Part shown: piece by piece, positions 56,669 to 64,000 of the stretch
Layout of the letters: the number at the start of each line of letters is the position of its first letter
Position numbering within the stretch: the stretch's first letter is position 1
From: Macrostomum hystrix
Taxonomy: Eukaryota; Platyhelminthes; Macrostomidae
DNA: 64,000 bases
Assembly: GCA_950097015.1 (NCBI GenBank)
Contig: CATNEN010000001.1
Coordinates: forward strand, 12,670,001-12,734,000
Direction: 5' to 3'
Position numbers and translations under genes: made by a program
The notes under the pieces: generated by a model
Told to the model about the DNA's origin: nothing
Databases searched by the model: none
Seen by the model: only the letters and a program-made list of their open reading frames with translations

Positions 56669-56759
56669 GATCCGAGGACGGCTCCTCAATGAGAACTGCT
56701 CAGACTGAGGGTCTGGCCCTGCTCGGCAACTGGGCGGCCTCGCTAAAGGGACAGGTGGC

Positions 56760-57552
56760 AGAGGGGCGAGGGTGAGAGGACGGGGAAGAGGGTGAGAGGA
56801 CGGGGTAGAGGGTGAGAGGACGGGGAAGACGGTGAGAGGACAAGGAAGAGGGTCAGAGGACAGGGAAGAGGGTGAGAGGACGGGGAAGAGGGTCAGAGGA
56901 CAGGGAAGAGGGTGAGAGGACGGGGAAGAGGGTGAGAGGACGGGGAAGAGGTTCAGAGGACAGGGAAGAGGGTGAGAGGACGGGGAAGATGGTGAGAGGA
57001 CAGGGAAGAGGGTGAGAGGACGGGGAAGAGGGTGAGAGGACGGGGAAGAGGGTGAGAGGACGGGGAAGAGGGTGAGAGGACAGGAATGAGGGTGAGAGGA
57101 CGGAGAAGAGGGTGAGAGGACGGGGAAGAGGGTGAGAGAACGGGGAAGAGGGTGAGAGGACAGGAAAGAGGGTGAGAGGACGGAGAAGAGGGTGAGAGGA
57201 CGGGGAAGAGGGTGAGAGGACGGAGAGGGTGAGAGGACGGGGAAGAGGGTGAGAGGACAGGAATGAGGGTGAGAGGACGGAGAAGAGGGTGAGAGGACGG
57301 AGAGGGTGAGAGGACGGGGAAGAGGGTGAGAGGACGGGGAAGAGGGTGAGAGGACGGGGAAGAGGGTGAGAGGACAGGAATGAGGGTGAGAGGACGGAGA
57401 AGAGGGTGAGAGGACGGGGAAGAGGGTGAGAGAACGGGAAAGAGGGTGAGAGGACAGGAAAGAGGGTGAGAGGACGGAGAAGAGGGTGAGAGGACGGGGA
57501 AGAGGGTGAGAGGACGGGGAAGAGGGTGAGAGGACAGGGAAGAGGGTGAGAC
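56760..57552. repeat. 21-bp purine minisatellite, copy B (expanded)
   Basis: About 37 units against about 20 in copy A. Internal blocks recur (GACAGGAATGAGGGTGAGAG with following units appears three times), indicating expansion by block duplication after the segmental duplication. Confidence 0.95.
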
Positions 57553-57584
57553 TCGTGAGGGTTAGATTCCACCTATTTAGCTGA

Positions 57585-57840
57585 TTCCTGAGCACTCGCA
57601 GTCAGCTACCGTTTGCAGTAAGACACCTAAAACATGTGTGTACATCTGCACTGGCTTATTCACTGTCAGGCAGTGTACACTCTCACTGTGCCTTGGCTTT
57701 TTGGAACTCGAGTTGCACGACAAGCCTTTAATACTTCTCTCCGTGACTGCAGGCAGAATCAAGTTTGCCGCGGATTCGAGCTCAATACCACGGTGCGAGA
57801 GTCGGGATGTTGTCAGAGGCTGATCAGCACACAGATTCCA
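57585..57840 (-). mobile_element. SINE family 2 copy in duplication copy B
   Basis: Near-identical to the insertion at 45345-45600. Confidence 0.75.
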
Positions 57841-58973
57841 TGTAGATGGCATGAACTTTAGAAGGAAACTCAGGTGCCAAGCGCTTTGATTGGCTGGCAG
57901 TGCAGTGTATTTGATATCGATTTAAATTCGGGTGAATGGCAGTTTCTAATACACACATTTCAGAGACAAGGTCGAATTAGAAGACCGAACGACAGCAAAA
58001 GTGCAGGTAGAATTGATTTACTTATTGGCTTAAATAAGAAAAGCAGCAAACAGAATGACTTCTGAATGAGTGACAGTTGACATCATCCATTAACTTCAGG
58101 TAGAGATTGAGAATTCAGCATTTTTAGCCAGAGAAAAAATAGTCCTACGAAGTACTTCGGTGCCAGGTGCAACCAACATGAAAATTGACTTGCTTGAGTT
58201 ACTACTGGAATATTTGAGTAGGACTTTATGTAAAATGGAAATACAAATGTTATATTTGGTTAATGTATGCATATCATATAGTCAAGGCTGTTTTCACATG
58301 AGCAATCAAAATCACAGATAATTGATTTTCAGATATAGAGCGAAATATCTGAATAAAATTTCTGACTTTATTTCTAAAATTCGCTTCAGAAATAAAGTCA
58401 TGCAGCACAGCAACAACTCTCAGTAACCGGCCAGCATGCACTCTGAAGCTTAACTGCAAAACAAAGGGAGATCAGCAGTAGGAATACATCGATACATATG
58501 CAGTGATAAATTGACTGTTTACTTATTCAGTCAACTAAACTCAATAAACTCAACAGTCAGCATATGAAATGAGGACTGCACTGACTCACAATGTCCTGTA
58601 TTATTGGCAGCGTTCGGAACCTTCATTAACGTTTGCTAACTTCCGTTAATAATTTTAGCGTCTTTCCAATATCTTCCGATAAATTGAAAAAACTTCCGTT
58701 AAATTTTGTAGGCCTAGTCTTGCTGCTGCTGCTCGTGCGAGGGGCTGTAACCTCCGTTACCTCATTCAAATGGAAAAACTGACTAACGGTAAAAGTGCAG
58801 AACGACATTAATTCTGCTTCCATTGAGCGTTATGAAGCACAGATTTACAGAAGTTTCAGTTTTAAGGGGATTCAACAAGAAAAAACGAACAGCTCTGAAT
58901 GCTCAGATATTCTGCTTCACACAAAGCGAAAACTTCCGCAGCTACTTTCTGTCTCCATGGCAACGCGTTAATG

Positions 58974-58979
58974 TTTATT
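58974..58979 (-). terminator. Poly(A) signal abutting the cGLR-B stop codon
   Basis: Minus strand reads TGA then AATAAA with no gap. One extra T relative to copy A separates stop and signal. Confidence 0.55.
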
Positions 58980-61508
58980 TCAGGGCACGGCCAGCGACTT
59001 CGCAAACCGCTGCAGCTTTGAGTGGACCCAGCCGTCTCTCTGCAGCGCCACCGTTTCCATGGCAACAAGTCGACCGAAGTCAGCTCTGACTGGATGCAGC
59101 CGCGCTCTCACCCACAGCCTCCGCTCCTCTTCCTCCGAGCTCGAGTGACCAACGCTGCAGCTGCGAGTGGAAATTCGCCACCGCTTCTCCCTGACCCAGC
59201 GGATCTTCTCCTCATCCTGCGTCTCCATGGCGACGCGTCTCTCGTCCCTGACGGTCTCCATCTGTCGCAGGATGAAGTCCACGTGCTCAACTTGGTCGCT
59301 GTAGTAAGCCAGAGTGAGCAGCTCCTCCAAGTCCGGGTCCTCTTGCAGCTCTGAGAGCCACGCATCGAAGTCGATTGCTGTGCGATTGCGGAGCAGCTCA
59401 GCTTGGAGACTCCAGCTCAGGCAGCGGAAGTTCACGTACAGGTGCTCAGAGCGAGGCTGTGACAGTCTGGCTGTGAGCAGAGTCTGCGTGAACTCGGGAA
59501 GGAATGTGAATCCAGGCGGAGTGTCTGCGGGGAGGCAGAACCTCCACGCCCAGTCCGAGTCTGATGGCAGCCGATATTTTCCGATATCACCAGGCCTCAT
59601 TCCACTCTGAACTCTGTGACTCTGGAGCTCCATCGCGAGTCTCTCAGCCTCCTTGGTATCCCCGAATCTTAAATGCGCCATGGCGGTCATGCACAGGGCG
59701 GCGCACTTGCACCACCGCAGCTGATGCAGGAAACTGAGCTGCCTCATCAGGGTGTCTCTGTCTGCAGACTGTGACTGCAGCTGAAGAACACAATGGTGCA
59801 CCACACTGTACACGTCTGCTGGCATCTCACAAAAAGCGCCAATTCCTTTCCTAATCCGAGTGACAGCAGGTGGCGCTGTCAGTGGCAACAGAGTGAACGG
59901 GTGAAAGTAGAAGTTCTCTGACTGCAGTGGTCTCAAAAGTCTCCTCATCTGCTCAACCACTCCGCCGATGTCGCTTCTCAGCTCTCTCAGTCGGTCTCGA
60001 ACCATCTCCTTCGAATTGTCGAAGTCGCCGCCGATTCCAGCGTTCTTGAAGTAGAGCGGAGCGTCGGGCATGAAGAAGTGCGGCATGCACTCATCGGGTG
60101 AGCTGCTTGAGTCGATGAAGCTCAGCATCATGTCGAGAGACTCCTTCAGCAGTGAGATCAGATTCTGAGGCTGCCAAGCTTCAGCATTTGGGTGTGTGCC
60201 ATGCTTCTCCAGCATGAAGAAGAGCAGAGTCTTTGCATGGTAGGTCTTGAGTCCAGGAGTGTCCAGAGTGAGTGGCAAATGTTTCTTGAAGATGAACTTG
60301 ATGATTGAGAACAGCTGTCCCTGGACTGTGCTCAGCTGTCTCATGGCCTCTTTCTCTTGGAAGCTGAAGCTCACTCTGAGCTCATTGGTCTCATTCGGTC
60401 TGGTCGCCCTCACGAGGTGAACAGAAGTGTTGCTGTATCGAATCAGCTTTCTGATTCTGTCCTCACAGAAGCCACTGCAGCACTGGATCGCATGGCACGT
60501 GTCCTGAGCAGGCCTCACACCACATGCCTTGGCTGAGACGGCAGGTTGGCTGCCTGCAGAGTGGTGACCAGTAGAGCAGATTTTTGCGAAAATATATCGA
60601 TAAGAAATTGGTAGTTATGTTTGATATCAAGAAATTATAATTATTTCGCTCATGATATATTATAGCTCAAAACTATTATTTAGCTGACAGTTCAACTTTG
60701 AAATCGACAGCGACATTCGAAAAGTCAAAAATAAATCCTAAATACTAAAGTATTCATTGCTTAACCAAGCAGCATGTTCTGGATGTGATCATTCAATTCC
60801 CAAGTTAAGGCATCCCATCGTTCAAACTGTACGTCACGAGGTAGTAGAAAAATGTGAACCTGAGGGAAATAATTATAAAAATGATAAATTTAACAATGAA
60901 ATATTAATACACGCTCGTAAAAAGATGATAAAAATACTAAAAAAAAGAATATCAGGTGTGACTCACCCGACCCCACTGCCACCTGAGCGTGACCCTCCAT
61001 GACCCGCAGCTTCGTGGCAGCTTCACAGTCTTTCCAAGGCTTCTTCGTTCCATCGCAACCGCCCTCCAGATGCAGCAGTTGCCCTTGAACCAGCACAGTC
61101 CAGTCAATGTCTGAGTCAGCCGCTGTCCTGCCGTTCACTTGCACCAGACTGTTGGCCCAGCCCTCTGCGTAGCTGCCTGTCATCTGCATCTGCGAGTTCT
61201 GAGTGATGATTTGAGCGACTCCTTCCAGCCAGTCAGCCATTCTCTGCTGACACTTTGCTCTCTCCCGAGTGAATCCCGCCTCGCTGAGCAGTCCGTGCAG
61301 TTCCTCACTGAGCTGCCTGTCCCGCTGTGAGTCGTCTCCGAGCCTGGAATGATGGGGAATTCAGTCAGCTGATTGACTGTGCACCTGCACAGACTGGCGT
61401 ATCAAGCTCGATCATCAGCTGAAGCGCAGAGCAGAATCGCTAAAAGAATCAGCAACTTACGCAACCAAGCGGGTTAAGCGTCCGGCCGTCTCCTTAGCCC
61501 TCGATTCC
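58980..61508 (-). CDS. cGAS-like receptor paralogue lacking the ankyrin exon (5' end not found)
   Basis: Exons corresponding to copy A are present with identical lengths and intact splice sites: 61508-61461 (48 nt), 61343-60967 (377 nt), 60553-58980 (1,574 nt). All are open. The nucleotidyltransferase signature is unchanged (MTGSYAEGW, ADSDIDWTVLV) and the Mab-21 lobe is complete. I count 37 amino-acid differences from copy A in the last 512 residues and about 13 in the nucleotidyltransferase exon, concentrated in patches. No ankyrin-coding exon or alternative first exon was found between 61509 and 63500. It may start from an unseen exon, from the internal Met of QQRMADWLEG just before the catalytic motif, or be an unexpressed copy whose frames are still open. 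Confidence 0.75.
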
Positions 61509-61715
61509 CTGAAAATTTCAGAGACAGAGGCAAAAAATTCTCATCCGCGACCAGAATTAAAGCAATGACCCGAAAATGGAGGAAAACGTAAATGAAAGAA
61601 CTTAGTTAGAATTCTCACTTAGAATTCTTTCGTTGTCATTTTCAACTCAAAAAATAATGTATAACGCTGTGTAACGCTGTAAGGAATAAAGTACTCATAC
61701 TCGTATTAGTTAAAG

Positions 61716-62940
61716 TGAAATGGTTGGGAGTTTTTGAAACCAGTGACCTGCCCTCATGAAGGATGGGAGTGTGGGAACGGGCGATAGAGTCGATGGTCTA
61801 TTCGCCTAGCTGCTCGCGAGATGTCGCTGAGAGAAGGGGGAGGATGAGGAGGTTCAAAGGCCGCAAAGAGTGGTCCTATCGGCCTCAGGCTGGCCAGTCC
61901 CACTCGTCCCATAGGCCACAGGCATGACTGCCGTGCCTACCCCAAGCAATGCTCGAATCCGGCAAAAGGTCTAAGGGGGCTTCGGATTGTCCGGAATCGG
62001 ACAAGACAGGGCTCAGCAGCCTACTGTCGTCAGTAGTGCGATACGCAGCTGACTCCTAGCTTCGGTAGCGGTGGTCGAATCGGCCTAGGCTCTTGTCACA
62101 GAACTGCGGAAAGGCTATCGGCAAAGCAGAAAGATGATCTAGGGTAGCGCAACCACCCAATGCGCCTACGTTGCCACCGCAGGCATTTGGGAACTTGGGT
62201 CCCCGGAGTACACAGCTCCTAGTTTATCACGCAGATCTAGACAAGCCGAAAAATGAGCAAACTGCAACTTCCGTTTTAGACTGGGGTGAGAGCCCCAGAA
62301 TGGATCGAGACACGCCTCAAAAGGGGATTCCTGAATTCGCGCTACAGGGGTCTAGAAAGGTGGTACTAAGAACTTGAATGAGAATCCGTAGCCAGAATCC
62401 TACTCATAGCACATCAGACACATTTTATACATTAGACTGTAGCCTACGCATTCAGTAACTAACAAATCTGAATCCGTGTGAGTTGAGGAGATCAGAGGCT
62501 GGAGAGATTATGCAGAACAACTGGCTGAATGATTACGCAAGCAGAGAGTAAGTTGATCACCCCTCTCGCTCGCCGCAGTTGCGAGAGGAGGGGAAAAGAA
62601 GGGGAATTCCATTGACAGGGGAGGTTGACACGCACATTTGAGTCTGCCAGAGAGTAAGGAAAACCGGCCAAGGAATCCCGCACCCTTAGAGGAAATGTAC
62701 ACGCTACACTCCGCATTTTACTCGCAAATCCCTAGCTCCTTGTTTCTCTCATGCGCGCTTACAGTTGCCTTCCTGCCGCAGCCTTCTAGCTCGGCCTCGC
62801 CAGAGCCCACCCCCTAATAAATTAGCCACTCATGTCTGAGGGCTGCCGAAGAGAGAAAATAATTAGGAAAACGACAAAGGAGAGATTTAAATTGTACTAA
62901 AATAATAGGCCCAATAAATTAGTAAAGGCTGTAAGTAGTA
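61716..62940. other. GC-richer unassigned region right of copy B
   Basis: Sequence class differs from the neighbourhood. 61740-62400 has the look of degraded mobile-element DNA (many CGAATC/GGCCTCAGGC words, no long frame), but I cannot assign it to a family. 62400-62940 is mixed intergenic DNA with no supported gene. Confidence 0.35.
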
Positions 62941-62944
62941 GGGG

Positions 62945-63350
62945 TTATGTGCACTCTGCCGCAGGATTTTCCGCGGAAAAGCCACGGGCCCAGTGAGTAA
63001 ACATAGGCGCCCATGTAAATGCATTGGTGGATTCTGCCGCAGGGAAAGCCGTGGCAGTTCCGGGGAGGCCCAGGTGGATTTGCTAAAAATAGAAACAAGG
63101 GAAGTGTACATTACTGACCCACTTTACAAAGCATGCCACAAGTATATTCACTGTTCGCTGTATATTCACGTTCCGCACAATAATTTTAATGCATAGAGAC
63201 CTGAAATTTCATATCGTGCGTTTCTATGGCTGGAGTAACCTTGGGGTTAGTGAGTGAACATAGGAGCCTATGTAAATGCATTGATGTGCTCTGCCGCAGG
63301 GAAAGCCGTGGGAGTTCCGGGGTGGGGTGGGGAGGTCCGGGGCTGATTTG
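62945..63350. repeat. Two diverged direct repeats upstream of the PC4-like gene
   Basis: 62990-63085 and 63245-63350 share GTGAGT(A/G)AACATAGG, CATGTAAATGCATTG or TATGTAAATGCATTG, TCTGCCGCAGGGAAAGCCGT and AGTTCCGGGG. A shorter piece (CTCTGCCGCAGGATTTTCCG) is at about 62954. They may be promoter duplications or part of a mobile element. Confidence 0.7.
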
Positions 63351-63424
63351 TAAAAAATGTGGGTTAGTGGGAACTCGCGGACCATGTTTTACTATAGCTG
63401 TATGTTTGCGGCAATGGTTTAGTC

Positions 63425-63432
63425 TATATAAG
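63425..63432 (+). promoter_or_regulatory. TATA box of the PC4-like gene
   Basis: TATATAAG, a strong TATA match, 82 bp upstream of the ATG at 63507. Transcription would then start about 50 bp before the ATG. Confidence 0.55.
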
Positions 63433-63506
63433 TACCAAAAATTGATTGATTCACGTGGAGCCGAAATTTTGTTTAAACGAGATAATTAATTCTGTTTAAG
63501 TTTGTC

Positions 63507-64000
63507 ATGGACATCTGCGAAGGATATAAGCTGCAAATACAGGAATATGAAGGAGTGAAATTCATTGCTATCAGAAAATTTTACCGACATGGCAGCACTG
63601 CGAGTTTGAAACCTGGAGTCCCCGGTTTCAATTTGAACATCCGGCAATGGCAGAAGCTCAAGGAACTGAAGAGATCGCTTGTCAAGGCTGCCTTGGACAA
63701 CCAGCCGAAAGTTGTACAACTTGGCTTTGATAAATTCATCGAGGTGAAGGACAGCATCATCTGGCTAAAGCGACTGCCCGAGGACTGCTGCGAAGAGTTT
63801 CTTAAGCGGAACACAGTGCCGCTGACACCACCGCTGTGGCGGAAGCTGTGGCAGTACGCGGATTGGATTGACGGGCAGCTATCGGCTCAACGTGAGATGT
63901 CAGATATGTACGAGCTGGAGCCAGGATCTTCCTCGGACAGCATCAAAGGCGAAGACGGTGCTGGTGACAACGCACATCAAACCAAACCTGCCCTGAAGAT
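63507..64000 (+). CDS. PC4/SUB1-like single-stranded DNA-binding domain protein (5' part)
   Basis: Open from ATG to the window edge (164 codons, no stop). Residues about 8-55 (YKLQIQEYEGVKFIAIRKFY, then LKPGVPGFNLNIRQWQKLKE) follow the PC4/SUB1 fold: a beta-sheet strand with the IR(K/E)(F/Y) motif, LKPG..G..L, then a Q-W-x-x-L-K helix. PC4 binds single-stranded or melted DNA and acts as a transcription coactivator. A second, more diverged module follows (VVQLGFDKFIEVKDSIIWLK, and VPLTPPLWRKLWQYADWI), again with the strand and the x-W-x-x-L helix. The tail becomes acidic and disordered. The start is supported by an in-frame ATG right at the beginning of the domain and a TATA box upstream. The full length is unknown and the gene could be cellular or part of a mobile element. 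Confidence 0.7.
   Translation, partial: MDICEGYKLQIQEYEGVKFIAIRKFYRHGSTASLKPGVPGFNLNIRQWQKLKELKRSLVKAALDNQPKVVQLGFDKFIEVKDSIIWLKRLPEDCCEEFLKRNTVPLTPPLWRKLWQYADWIDGQLSAQREMSDMYELEPGSSSDSIKGEDGAGDNAHQTKPALK

Larger units (their letters stand above)
54765..61715. repeat. Segmental duplication, copy B
   Basis: Second copy of 43000-49470, same orientation, offset about 11.77 kb at its left end and 12.24 kb on its right. Similarity stops at about 61715, upstream of the 48-bp cGLR exon, so the ankyrin exon was not included or was lost. Confidence 0.95.

Noticed and set aside
56366-57595. 409-codon Pro/Ser/Leu-rich frame
   Set aside because: Spans two unrelated minisatellites; copy A has a different length and frame structure, so there is no coding constraint.

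Overview
This window is nuclear DNA from an invertebrate animal. The genes have multiple exons with GT..AG introns, non-LTR retrotransposon debris and tRNA-derived SINEs are present, and the proteins are clearly animal (a TBK1/IKK-epsilon-type kinase, POLA1, CEP83, SYS1, a RNF24/122-like RING protein, Mab-21/cGAS-like nucleotidyltransferases). The phylum cannot be fixed from the sequence alone. The outstanding global property is an extreme load of minisatellites. More than 25 distinct tandem arrays (13-91 bp units) occupy introns, UTRs and intergenic DNA, and they create most of the long open frames, which are spurious.

Layout. 1-2627 is intronic minisatellite of a TBK1-like kinase whose first coding exon is 2628-2960 on the minus strand; the rest of the gene lies outside the window to the left. 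3.4-11.1 kb holds three large arrays and no gene. 11,165-25,854 (minus) is a complete 11-exon DNA polymerase alpha catalytic subunit gene (1,560 aa); eight of its ten introns are built on one or more tandem arrays whose units mostly differ from intron to intron. 26,953-32,779 (minus) is a 7-exon CEP83 gene (682 aa). 35,114-35,575 (minus) is intronless SYS1. 35.7-39.0 kb is AT-rich and gene-free. 39,064-41,041 (plus) is a 5-exon, 133-aa membrane RING-H2 protein whose last intron carries a LINE fragment and a minisatellite that grew from it.

The most interesting region is 43-61.7 kb, a tandem segmental duplication in direct orientation (copy A about 43.0-49.47 kb, copy B about 54.77-61.72 kb). 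Copy A belongs to a four-exon gene for a 1,153-aa protein. It has a putative N-myristoylation signal, an ankyrin-type repeat module, a GS...DxDxD nucleotidyltransferase core and a Mab-21 C-terminal lobe, so it is an ankyrin-cGAS-like receptor fusion. Copy B retains the nucleotidyltransferase and Mab-21 exons with open frames but lacks the ankyrin exon. Non-coding flanks of the copies are about 99.5% identical while parts of the coding exons are strongly diverged, giving a mosaic pattern. The region between the copies contains arrays of E-box-containing and CCAAT-containing units and a fold-back element.

The right end (63,507-64,000, plus) opens a gene with a PC4/SUB1-like single-stranded DNA-binding module followed by a second degenerate one, with a good TATA box 82 bp upstream of the ATG.

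POLA1, CEP83, SYS1, TBK1-like and the cGAS-like gene are all on the minus strand but are separated by arrays and have unrelated functions, so no operon-like organisation is implied.
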